A stretch of 8,710 nt of DNA, taken from positions 1 through 8,710 of the forward strand of contig CAKRVU010000038.1 in NCBI GenBank assembly GCA_934408835.1. The letters run 5' to 3'. The translations under genes and the position numbers were made by a program. Positions 1 through 5,818 of this stretch are shown here, piece by piece; the stretch's first letter is position 1; each line of letters begins with the position of its first letter. A model generated the notes under the pieces. That model was given only the letters and a program-made list of their open reading frames with translations, was not told where the DNA came from and did no database searches. Origin of the DNA: an uncultured Oscillospiraceae bacterium. GTDB lineage: Bacteria > Bacillota > Clostridia > Oscillospirales > Ruminococcaceae.

Positions 1-1428
1 GACCCCCAGTATTTCAACAACAACGCCGCTTATATTCAAGCGCACCCCGATCTTTACTGTCAAGAACGCGATCAAATGCTGGAAAAAATTATCGAGACGC
101 CGCTGGAATATCAGCCCGGCACTAAAACGCAGTATTCTGATGTCGATTATATGCTGCTCGGCTTTATTGTAGAGGCAATCACCGGTCAGCAGCTCGATGA
201 ATATGTAGAACAAAATATCTATCGACCGATGGGACTCGATCATATTCTATACAACCCGCTGGAAAAAGGGTATTCGCCGGACGACTGCGCAGCAACTGAG
301 CTGAACGGGAACACCCGCGATGGTCAGATTGAATTTAACAACGTGCGAGATTACACCCTGCAGGGCGAAGTGCACGATGAAAAGGCATATTATTGCATGG
401 AAGGAGTCTCCGGACACGCCGGTCTGTTTGCAACCGCGGAGGATCTTGCCAGCTTGGCGCAAACAGTTCTCAATGACGGCGGCTATGGCACCACGAAGGT
501 GTTTTCCAAAAATGTTGGCGAGTTCTTTACCTCAAAGAAAGACAGCAGCGCCGTTTGGGGTCTCGGCTGGTGGAGAGAGGGCGACGCAGGACGCCCCTGG
601 TACTTCGGTATTCAGTCAGCGCGTTCTACTGTCGGGCACCAAGGCTGGACCGGAACCCTGACCCTGATCGACCCGGTCAATAACCTGGTCATGGTGCTTC
701 TCACCAACAAAATCAATACTCCGATTGAAACAGAAGTCGGCGTCAACAGCTTTGACGGAAACTATTATACCACCGCCACATTGGGCGCTATCAGCAACCT
801 GCTCTATCAGGCGATCAACCCCGCCTCTGTGAACGGCAGTAACGACAACTTAGAAGCTACTGACGCTCTTCTTGCCGATATGGCGAACGAAAAAACAAAG
901 CTCTTGAACGACCCGGAAAACAGTGCAGTCAGCCAATCCTCTACTGACCCGTTGGTACGTGCAACTTATTCCATCATCCAGACAGTACTCGACCGTGCCG
1001 TAAGCAGAAATACTCCCCAAACTCTTGCCTATGCCGAGAAGGCTGTCCGGCGACTGAACTTCGATCGCGACAGCGAAAAAATCGAAGAGTTCAACGCCAT
1101 TCTCCTTTCCCTCGGCGGCGACCCCTATCTGCCGGACGATCCGAATCCTAACCCGGAACCAACACCAGAACCAACGCCGGAGCCAACGCCAAACCCCGAT
1201 CCAGCTTCCAACGATCCATCCAATCCAGAAAACGGAAATAACAACAGCAACGGAACCGGAATCGAATCAGAAAACAGCGCGAATACTACGAGCGATGAAA
1301 ATAGCCCGTCAACCAGCGACCCCTACCACATCTTCGGCGCTCTTACTGCCGCCTTTCTGTCAATCGGCGCCATCGGAATAACCATCAAACGGAAGGAAGC
1401 AAAAACAGAGGAACCCCGCAAGAAATAA
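1..1428 (+). CDS. Beta-lactamase-fold serine hydrolase (PBP4B/EstB-like), 5' truncated, surface anchored
   Basis: The frame is open from base 1, so the gene starts upstream of the window; the ATG at 76 is internal. The visible part has features of the serine beta-lactamase/penicillin-binding class C fold (peptidase family S12-like). A YSD triad-like motif lies at 133-141, in the place of the YxN motif. The SGHAGLFATAEDLA segment at 409-450 is typical of the family. HQGWTGT at 637-657 is the HxG/KTG-type strand. The catalytic SxxK would lie upstream and is not visible. After the domain come a helical stretch (about 840-1120), a Pro-rich stalk with three EPTP units (1156-1191), a Ser/Asn-rich linker, SPSTSD at 1303-1320, a hydrophobic helix (1330-1386) and a Lys/Arg-rich tail. 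The protein is therefore probably exported and held at the surface. Its substrate (D-Ala peptide, ester or lactam) cannot be told. It converges on the cytidylate-kinase-like gene. Confidence 0.85.
   Translation, partial: DPQYFNNNAAYIQAHPDLYCQERDQMLEKIIETPLEYQPGTKTQYSDVDYMLLGFIVEAITGQQLDEYVEQNIYRPMGLDHILYNPLEKGYSPDDCAATELNGNTRDGQIEFNNVRDYTLQGEVHDEKAYYCMEGVSGHAGLFATAEDLASLAQTVLNDGGYGTTKVFSKNVGEFFTSKKDSSAVWGLGWWREGDAGRPWYFGIQSARSTVGHQGWTGTLTLIDPVNNLVMVLLTNKINTPIETEVGVNSFDGNYYTTATLGAISNLLYQAINPASVNGSNDNLEATDALLADMANEKTKLLNDPENSAVSQSSTDPLVRATYSIIQTVLDRAVSRNTPQTLAYAEKAVRRLNFDRDSEKIEEFNAILLSLGGDPYLPDDPNPNPEPTPEPTPEPTPNPDPASNDPSNPENGNNNSNGTGIESENSANTTSDENSPSTSDPYHIFGALTAAFLSIGAIGITIKRKEAKTEEPRKK
1156..1191 (+). 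repeat. Three tandem 12-bp units encoding EPTP
   Basis: Three in-frame 12-base units (GAR CCA ACN CCR) encode EPTP three times, inside a longer Pro-rich stretch rich in NPNPEP and NPDP. This is a typical flexible stalk that spaces a catalytic domain from a wall or membrane anchor. Units of this kind can change in number by replication slippage. Confidence 0.8.
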
Positions 1429-1484
1429 CCCTAACAATTACCTCATTTTCTGTCCCAAACCTTCCTGACATAATAAAGCGTAAC

Positions 1485-1525
1485 AAAATAACACGGCAGG
1501 GCACCATTCCCCGCCGTGTTATTTT
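1485..1525. terminator. Bidirectional hairpin between convergent genes
   Basis: A perfect 13-bp stem pairs 1485-1497 with 1513-1525 (AAAATAACACGGC with its complement), plus an inner GGG/CCC. It lies 56 bases after the serine hydrolase stop and 138 bases past the stop of the opposing cytidylate-kinase-like gene. A/T-rich arms give an U-rich end in both directions (TTATTTT), so it may serve both genes. The T-tracts are imperfect. Confidence 0.75.
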
Positions 1526-1663
1526 GATCCAATCAAAAAAATTTTTTCAAGAGATAGCCCCTCTTTTTCTCTCCTACTCCCAAAACCAAGTCCCTTGCAA
1601 ACAAATTGTCGTGTGCTGACTCCTCCTAAACGTCCTAAATCAGACGCTTTCGCAGTCGCTTTA
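1526..1663. other. Intergenic spacer, no gene seen
   Basis: This stretch lies between the hairpin and the stop of the minus-strand cytidylate-kinase-like gene. It contains an A7T6 tract at 1535-1547, likely to bend DNA. No RBS-supported ORF or RNA gene was seen on either strand. Confidence 0.5.
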
Positions 1664-2266
1664 TCAGATAAGCGAAAGTATCTTTAACATCCTTTCAATG
1701 GCTTCCGCCGTACCCTCCAAACCGAACCGGGATGTGGAAAAGGTACAGTCGTACTGCTCTGCGGCGCCCCATTTCATTTCAGTGAAATAATGATAATAAG
1801 AAGCGCGCTGCCTGTCAACCCGCCGAATTGCTGATTCCGCCTCTTTCTCTGACAGTTGGTATTTTTCAGAAACACGCTTGACGCGATCAGAAAGCTCCGC
1901 GTTCAAAAAAACGGTGAGACAGTTTTTGTGGTGCTCCAAAACATAATCCGCCGCACGTCCGACCAAGATACAAGGCTGCTCAGAAACAAGGTTCCGAATC
2001 GCCTCAGCCTGTGCGGAAAATATCTGTTGCCGCGCCAACACACGCCGAAATTCCTCCGTTCTCCCGTGGAAAGAATCAATTGCCATATCCTCCTCCCACG
2101 CTTTGGAAGAAAGAAGCACCTCAGAAATCCCGCTGTCCCGAGACGCACGCTCGATCATCTCACGGTTAAAGCAGGCAATTCCCAGACGCTTTGCCAATAG
2201 CTGCCCTACCTTCTGCCCTCCGCTGCCGGATTGCCTTGAAATAGTAATCGCCAAGTGACTTATCAT
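1664..2266 (-). CDS. Cytidylate kinase-like family protein
   Basis: This 200-aa protein matches the cytidylate kinase-like family (Pfam PF13189 type), P-loop NTPase relatives of CMP kinase. The N-terminus reads ISRQSGSGGQKVGQLLAKRL, the glycine-rich loop of this family, followed by an ACFNREMIERAS segment. A central strand ILVGRAADYVL and a C-terminal RRVDRQRASYYHYF motif fit the Arg-rich lid/NMP-binding part. The loop lacks a classical GK[ST] end, as is usual for this family, so true CMP kinase activity should not be assumed; its physiological substrate is unclear. The start is well set: AGGAGG at 2275-2280 lies 8 bases before the ATG. It follows alr by 33 bases on the same strand and is probably co-transcribed with it. 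Confidence 0.88.
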   Translation of the reverse strand: MISHLAITISRQSGSGGQKVGQLLAKRLGIACFNREMIERASRDSGISEVLLSSKAWEEDMAIDSFHGRTEEFRRVLARQQIFSAQAEAIRNLVSEQPCILVGRAADYVLEHHKNCLTVFLNAELSDRVKRVSEKYQLSEKEAESAIRRVDRQRASYYHYFTEMKWGAAEQYDCTFSTSRFGLEGTAEAIERMLKILSLI

Positions 2267-2299
2267 AATAACTTCCTCCTAATCTTTCCCATCTGTCTG

Positions 2300-3430
2300 C
2301 TACATCCAAAGCTGTGTATAAGGCGGTTTCCCGTTCTGTAAATAGACCCGCGGCACCCTCTTTGAAATCATACAGACAATTTCATATCCAATCGTACCAG
2401 CGTCTCTTGCCAACTCATCCGCCGTAATAGAACCACCGTAACGATCTCTTCCAAATAACGTAACTTCATCTTCTACCGCAGCATCGATTCCCGTCGCGTC
2501 CACCATCAGCTGATCCATACAGATGTTCCCAATGATTCTGGCGCGCTTCCCCCGAATCAGTACCTCTGCCCGGTTCGACAAGCTCCGCGAATAGCCGTCG
2601 GCATATCCCAACGGAACAGTGGCGACAACTGTTTCTCGGTCAGCACGCCAAGTGCGCCCGTAACCGACAGTACTTCCAGGAGGGATCACCTTTAACATGG
2701 AAATCACAGATTTTAATGACATAACCGGTTGCAATCGGGAATCTGTCACTTCCGCGCTGGGCGACAAGCCGTAAAGGGCAATCCCAATACGCGCGTAATC
2801 GAATCCGCCTCCAGCTCCCGTTAAAAGCCCGGCTGTGTTTTGGATATGTCGTCCCGACATCCCATCGGTGGCATCCTCAAAACGGCGCAATTGTTCCTCT
2901 GTAAACGCCCGCGCCGAAAGGTCTGTTGAGTCAGCATGACAAAAATGGGTAAACGCCCCCTCAACCAAAAGGTTTGACCAACGCAACTTGCCGGTATTCT
3001 TCAAATCGCTGGAAAACCCTATGCGGTTCATTCCGGTCTCTATCGCGATATGTACGGGAAGGATCAGATTCCTTTGTTTTGCTTGTTCGTTGAGCATTTG
3101 CGCATATTCAGGAGATAGCAGAGTTTGCGTCAGTCGGAAAGCATGCAGCCGTTCTGCTTCTTCGGGCGGCGTATAACCCAAAATCAAAATCATTCCCGAA
3201 ATTCCGCCTTCCCGCAACTGCGCCGCTTCGTCTAAATTGGAAACCGCAAACGCCTCCACCGCCGCGTCTTTTTGCAAAAGGTGCGCAACCGGAAGAGCTC
3301 CGTGCGCATAGCCGTCCGCCTTTACTACAGCCATTGGCGACGCTCCCTGAAGCTTTTGCCGCAACAATTCAAAATTACTCCGCAAAGCGTCCAGGTCAAT
3401 TTCAGCCCAACATCTTCTGGTATAATGCAA
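2300..3430 (-). CDS. alr: Alanine racemase
   Basis: Alr is a PLP enzyme that interconverts L- and D-alanine and supplies D-Ala for peptidoglycan in the cytoplasm. The length (376 aa) is normal. The N-terminal barrel carries the PLP lysine in VVKADGYAHG (Lys37). Further hallmarks are ETGMNRIGF (Arg136), HIQNTAGLL near residue 195 (phosphate-binding region, with Thr where Ser is common), YARIGIALYG near 212, and LGYADGY near 276, which holds the second catalytic base Tyr at the start of the C-terminal domain. IGNICMDQLMVD follows. The start codon is TTG (3430-3428): GGAGG at 3438-3442 lies 7 bases upstream, and the protein then begins HYTRRCWAEIDLDAL, the usual Alr N-terminus. No close ATG fits. 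The cytidylate-kinase-like gene lies 33 bases downstream. Confidence 0.97.
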   Translation of the reverse strand: MHYTRRCWAEIDLDALRSNFELLRQKLQGASPMAVVKADGYAHGALPVAHLLQKDAAVEAFAVSNLDEAAQLREGGISGMILILGYTPPEEAERLHAFRLTQTLLSPEYAQMLNEQAKQRNLILPVHIAIETGMNRIGFSSDLKNTGKLRWSNLLVEGAFTHFCHADSTDLSARAFTEEQLRRFEDATDGMSGRHIQNTAGLLTGAGGGFDYARIGIALYGLSPSAEVTDSRLQPVMSLKSVISMLKVIPPGSTVGYGRTWRADRETVVATVPLGYADGYSRSLSNRAEVLIRGKRARIIGNICMDQLMVDATGIDAAVEDEVTLFGRDRYGGSITADELARDAGTIGYEIVCMISKRVPRVYLQNGKPPYTQLWM

Positions 3431-3592
3431 AAGGGTCCCTCCCGTGCAAGAATCTCAATCTTTCCATTCAGTTTTTGGTTTGTGATAACAACTACGTTTT
3501 TTCATATCATTCAATAAATTTACGTTTTTCCACCATTTCAACCGCTCTTTCCACAGATAGCTTGCCTTTTTATGCCGATTTTTCAGGATATT
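3431..3592 (-). other. Upstream region of alr, no firm gene; weak promoter candidates
   Basis: This AT-rich stretch lies between the 42-aa candidate ORF and alr. Two weak minus-strand promoter candidates can be written: TTGTTG (3613-3618), 17 bases, TAGAAT (3590-3595); and TTGAAA (3536-3541), 17 bases, TTTATT (3513-3518). Neither is convincing. Alr could instead be read from the promoter at 3913-3941. The frame of the 42-aa ORF stays open after its TAG for 45 more codons, to TGA at 3457-3455. Confidence 0.35.
3438..3442 (-). promoter_or_regulatory. Ribosome binding site deciding the TTG start of alr
   Basis: GGAGG (read on the minus strand, within GGGAGGG) lies 7 bases before TTG at 3430. 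It supports the non-ATG start, which places the family-typical N-terminus correctly. Confidence 0.8.
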
Positions 3593-3721
3593 CTAATGTT
3601 TTTCAAACATTTCAACAAAAGATTCAACAATCCGGTTCTGTGAGAAAGAAGTTGTGTCAAATTCGATTTGCAAGATTGTAGGCGCATTCCTGCAAAAATC
3701 ATGCCACTCCGCAATCGTCAT
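3593..3721 (-). CDS. Candidate 42-aa small protein overlapping the preceding gene
   Basis: An ATG at 3721-3719 opens a 42-codon frame that begins MTIAEWHDFCRNAP and ends VEMFEKH at TAG (3595-3593). GGAG lies 5 bases before the ATG. The first 23 bases overlap the 3' end of the 59-aa membrane protein gene in another frame, as in translationally coupled pairs. The sequence has a mixed, soluble-looking composition with no membrane helix, and I recognise no family. In-frame stops lie upstream, so no longer form exists. It could be a real small protein, the remains of a longer gene, or chance. Confidence 0.35.
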   Translation of the reverse strand: MTIAEWHDFCRNAPTILQIEFDTTSFSQNRIVESFVEMFEKH

Positions 3722-3878
3722 AGTCGCTCCATCTCCGATGATAGGCGCGATCGCTTATCATACGATGCAGAAAAAACGCGGCTACAGAAGCAGCCATTGC
3801 AATACCGAGCAGAACCGACAAAGCAGAAATCATTTCTTTGGAATCCAATTTTTCGGTTTGTTTTGGTTTCATCATCAT
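3699..3878 (-). CDS. Small single-pass membrane protein, unknown function
   Basis: A 59-aa protein starting MMMKPKQTEKLDSKEM, followed by one hydrophobic helix (about residues 17-37, ISALSVLLGIAMAASVAAFF) and a polar tail ending RRWSDYDDCGVA. I recognise no family. The frame stays open further upstream, to a TTG at 3941, but that lies in the -35 box of a good promoter, so the start must be downstream. The ATG triplet at 3878-3870 is preceded by GGAGG at 3891-3895 (12 bases, rather long) and a nearer GGGGG run at 3882-3886. It is the first gene of the minus-strand group leading to alr, 268 bases before alr. The charged N-terminus followed by a helix suggests the tail may face out, but topology is uncertain. 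Confidence 0.6.
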   Translation of the reverse strand: MMMKPKQTEKLDSKEMISALSVLLGIAMAASVAAFFLHRMISDRAYHRRWSDYDDCGVA

Positions 3879-3912
3879 TTTCCCCCATTCCCTCCAAAAA
3901 CATTCTAACTTC

Positions 3913-3941
3913 ATAATAGTATACAATCCGGGTGAAGTCAA
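3913..3941 (-). promoter_or_regulatory. Sigma-A type promoter for the small membrane protein gene
   Basis: On the minus strand TTGACT (3936-3941) and TATTAT (3913-3918) are 17 bases apart, each 5/6 to consensus. Transcription should start near 3906, about 28 bases before the ATG at 3878. It may also drive alr and the cytidylate-kinase-like gene, since no terminator is visible between them. Confidence 0.7.
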
Positions 3942-4013
3942 TGGCGGACAGGAATTTTACATTTATGAAATAAAAAAGGGAGGTTTCATCTGTTTTGCTG
4001 TAAAATTTGCAAC

Positions 4014-4042
4014 AAAAACCGCCCCCCTTTTGCGGGAGGCGG
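4014..4042 (-). terminator. Intrinsic terminator of the lipoprotein gene
   Basis: On the minus strand CCGCCTCCC (4042-4034) pairs with GGGGGGCGG (4027-4019) with one mismatch and a 6-base loop. TTTTTGTT follows. It sits about 145 bases past the stop of the lipoprotein gene and just upstream of the next minus-strand promoter, so it separates the two units. Confidence 0.7.
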
Positions 4043-4187
4043 CGGATCGTTTTCTATCGTCAAGTTCGTTGGAATAGGATTTGTGAATCTGTGAAAACCA
4101 GCAATCAAAACCCTAAACATGCCAAACCCAAACATCAATGAAGTTGTTCATTTTGTTTTTGGCAGATTGACAGAAGTGCGCCACGTA
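4043..4187. other. 3' region of the lipoprotein gene with an imperfect hairpin
   Basis: An imperfect inverted repeat pairs TGCCAAA (4120-4126) with TTTGGCA (4158-4164) and, inside, AATGAA (4137-4142) with TTCATT (4147-4152). No T-tract follows on the minus strand, so it is not a clear terminator; it could slow 3' decay of the lipoprotein mRNA. No gene is seen here. Confidence 0.35.
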
Positions 4188-4700
4188 TTATTGCGGGTGA
4201 ACACTGAAGCTGTACTCGTTGCCTGATTTCACAAGAACAAAACTAGCGTTACCCATTTCCGCATAGTTGGTGACAGATTCTTCTGAAATACCGCTGCTCA
4301 GAGACTCTTTTAATTGTTCCAGATCGCCTGAAATGCTCAAATCTTCCAAGATGATGCCGGCTATTTTGGCAAAATAGGGACTGCCGCTTCCGGTCAGATT
4401 GACATTATAAAGAGCGTCCGTTGTCTCATCGCACAGACAAGAAATGGTATAACTCCCCAAATCAGGAATCTCTACAATCAACCGCTTCATCGTTTTTCCT
4501 TGAACGGTATTTCCCGACTCAACCGTGTCCACAGTTGCCTCCAATTTCACAGTAGCGTCCACGCTGACGCCCGTCTCAAACGAGGTGAAGCTTTCATCGA
4601 AGCTGGAGAAGGAAGGCGCCTTTTGTGAGGTGCATCCAATCAACAACGCACAAGAAACACAAGCTGCCAACATTATCACAAACAGTTTTTTCATTTTCAT
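4188..4700 (-). CDS. Lipoprotein of unknown function (170 aa)
   Basis: The N-terminus MKMKKLFVIMLAACVSCALL is a signal peptide with a lipobox LIGC; Cys23 would be lipidated after cleavage by signal peptidase II, leaving the protein on the outer face of the membrane. After a Ser-rich spacer (about 28-40) comes a domain with alternating strands (VSVDATVKLEATVDTVESG, KRLIVEIPDLGSYTISCLCD) and helices up to VHPQ at the end; I recognise no family. The frame extends far upstream, but the start at 4700 is chosen because it gives the signal peptide, has a GGGGG ribosome binding site at 4711-4715, and lies just after a good -10 box. It has its own promoter and terminator, so it is probably monocistronic, and it is divergent from the thiamin precursor importer. 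A link to that system is only positional. Confidence 0.8.
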   Translation of the reverse strand: MKMKKLFVIMLAACVSCALLIGCTSQKAPSFSSFDESFTSFETGVSVDATVKLEATVDTVESGNTVQGKTMKRLIVEIPDLGSYTISCLCDETTDALYNVNLTGSGSPYFAKIAGIILEDLSISGDLEQLKESLSSGISEESVTNYAEMGNASFVLVKSGNEYSFSVHPQ

Positions 4701-4724
4701 CAGTAAAATCCCCCTTTTCTTTTT

Positions 4725-4753
4725 ATTATACCAAAAAAAGGAATCCCACGCAA
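4725..4753 (-). promoter_or_regulatory. Promoter of the lipoprotein gene
   Basis: On the minus strand a perfect TATAAT (4725-4730) lies 17 bases from TTGCGT (4748-4753, a weak -35). The transcript would start near 4718, leaving a short leader of about 18 bases with the GGGGG ribosome binding site. It is back to back with the thi promoter, whose -35 begins 73 bases away. Confidence 0.7.
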
Positions 4754-4826
4754 GAGTTATTTCAGGAAAAATGAAGATAACGATTGCAAATCTTCCAGAT
4801 AAAAACCTGCAAAAAAGAAAAAATGC

Positions 4827-4854
4827 TTGACAATCAGAGTTTTTATAGTATACT
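4827..4854 (+). promoter_or_regulatory. Promoter of the TPP-riboswitch thi operon
   Basis: A consensus TTGACA (4827-4832), a 16-base spacer and TATACT (4849-4854). Transcription should begin near 4861, about 20 bases before the aptamer, and run through the riboswitch into the ABC importer genes. Confidence 0.8.
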
Positions 4855-4882
4855 GATAATATTGAAATGAATATTACAAAAT

Positions 4883-4967
4883 CAATCAGGGGTGCCTTTG
4901 GCTGAGAGAAAGAATTGTCTTTTAACCCTTTCACCTGATCCGGTTAACGCCGGCGTAGGGAGTATTG
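4883..4967 (+). ncRNA. TPP riboswitch aptamer (THI element)
   Basis: The conserved THI-box parts occur in order: GGGGTGCC (4889-4896), CTGAGA (4902-4907), an AAAGA/TCTTT hairpin in the variable P3 region (4909-4922), ACCC (4925-4928), ACCTGATC (4933-4940), a CCGG...CCGG P5 stem (4940-4953) and GCGTAGGGA (4953-4961). A short P1 can form between CAAT (4883-4886) and ATTG (4964-4967). The aptamer binds thiamin pyrophosphate and normally turns off thiamin synthesis or uptake genes when TPP is high. It lies directly upstream of a three-gene ABC importer with a thiamin-precursor binding protein, which agrees with that role. Confidence 0.96.
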
Positions 4968-4984
4968 TTGTGTGCTGCATACAA
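4968..4984 (+). promoter_or_regulatory. Candidate antiterminator hairpin of the riboswitch
   Basis: TTGTGTG (4968-4974) can pair with CATACAA (4978-4984) around a 3-base loop, with one G-U pair. It begins immediately after the P1 3' strand and uses the first four bases of the terminator stem, so the two hairpins exclude each other. This fits a switch in which the ligand-free RNA prevents termination, but the hairpin is short, so this is an inference. Confidence 0.4.
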
Positions 4985-5023
4985 GTTCTCTTTTCGCTCC
5001 GGCGTTCAGAGAACTTGTTTTTT
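4981..5023 (+). terminator. Riboswitch-controlled intrinsic terminator
   Basis: A perfect 11-bp stem pairs 4981-4991 (ACAAGTTCTCT) with 5008-5018, followed by T6 at 5018-5023. It lies between the TPP aptamer and the ribosome binding site of the first gene, so control is most likely by premature transcription termination at high TPP and not by hiding the ribosome site. Confidence 0.88.
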
Positions 5024-5040
5024 ATTTGGAGGGATGCGTC

Positions 5041-5814
5041 TTGAAAAAACGGACAAAACAACTATTGCACCTGATATTGCCGCCTGCCTGTACGATTGCC
5101 GTATTGCTGGCAGTTTGGCAAGCTGTTTGCAGCGCGGGGCTGGTTCCGAGCTTTCTCCTCCCCGCTCCCTCCGATGTTTTGTCGGCGTTTATCAACGATT
5201 TTTCCATTTTGACAGAGGACGCCGCCGTCACTTTATTAGAGACATTTTTGGGACTGGGCGCCGGCATTTTAACCGGAACTGCCGTTGCGCTTCTCTTTGA
5301 GCGATTCAAGCTCCTCTACCGGTGCTCCTACCCTCTGCTCATCGTCAGTCAAACCATCCCTTCCATCGCCATTGCTCCCCTGCTAATCCTTTGGATGGGT
5401 TACGGCATACCATCTAAAGTCGCCCTGGTTGCAATTATGACCTTCTTCCCCATTTCCATCGGGTTGTTAGACGGTTTCCATTCCTGCGATCCGGACGCTG
5501 TTGACCTGTTCCGCGCAATGGGCGCTACAAAAACACAGATACTCTTCCGGTTGCGACTCCCCTCCGCAGTCCCGTCTTTCTTTTCGGGTCTGACTATTTC
5601 TGTCTCCTACTCTATCGTTGGCGCAGTCATCGCCGAGTGGCTTGGAGGAAATCACGGACTTGGCGTTTATATGACGCGGGTTCGAAAAAGCTATTCGTTT
5701 GATAAAATGTTTGCGGTGATTTTCCTAATCGCCCTATTGAGCTTGATTTTGGTATTGTTGGTTCACCTGTTGGAGAAAAAATGTACTCCATGGGTACAAC
5801 GGGAAAGGAATTGA
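5041..5814 (+). CDS. thiX: ABC importer permease for thiamin pyrimidine precursor (ThiX-like)
   Basis: This 257-aa integral membrane protein is a binding-protein-dependent transport permease of the nitrate/sulfonate/taurine (SsuC/TauC) and ThiX type, with about six membrane helices. The cytoplasmic EAA loop that docks on the ATPase is seen as LFRAMGATKTQILFRLRLP, with its Gly at residue 161. The frame runs upstream to 4972, but that lies inside the riboswitch terminator. The start is taken as TTG at 5041 because GGAGG at 5028-5032 is 8 bases upstream and comes after the terminator T-tract; the protein then begins KKRTKQLLHL. It is followed after 4 bases by the binding protein gene. The substrate is assigned from the TPP riboswitch and the neighbouring NMT1-type protein, not from the permease itself. 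Confidence 0.9.
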   Translation: MKKRTKQLLHLILPPACTIAVLLAVWQAVCSAGLVPSFLLPAPSDVLSAFINDFSILTEDAAVTLLETFLGLGAGILTGTAVALLFERFKLLYRCSYPLLIVSQTIPSIAIAPLLILWMGYGIPSKVALVAIMTFFPISIGLLDGFHSCDPDAVDLFRAMGATKTQILFRLRLPSAVPSFFSGLTISVSYSIVGAVIAEWLGGNHGLGVYMTRVRKSYSFDKMFAVIFLIALLSLILVLLVHLLEKKCTPWVQRERN

Positions 5815-5818
5815 TGGA

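Noticed and set aside
320..661. Plus-strand ORF of 113 aa inside the serine hydrolase
   Set aside because: It lies in another frame of a clear gene, with no family resemblance or convincing ribosome site.
1535..1547. A7T6 tract as a terminator
   Set aside because: It is a self-complementary A/T run with no GC stem; more likely a DNA-bending tract next to the real hairpin at 1485-1525.
3973..3984. Plus-strand GGGAGG as a ribosome binding site
   Set aside because: No start codon at a suitable distance leads to a plausible protein.
3838..4077. Plus-strand ORF over the small-protein promoter and the lipoprotein terminator
   Set aside because: It crosses regulatory sites that are well explained on the minus strand and reads as low-quality coding sequence.
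4120..4164. Imperfect hairpin as a small RNA or terminator
   Set aside because: No promoter precedes it and no T-tract follows on the minus strand; the better terminator is at 4014-4042.
4701..4934. N-terminal extension of the lipoprotein ORF on the minus strand
   Set aside because: It would run antisense across the TPP riboswitch and over its own -10 box, and would bury the signal peptide.
4972..5040. Upstream extension of the permease ORF, starting at 4972
   Set aside because: It lies in the antiterminator/terminator of the riboswitch and has no ribosome site; the extra residues do not resemble a permease N-terminus. TTG at 5041 is preferred.
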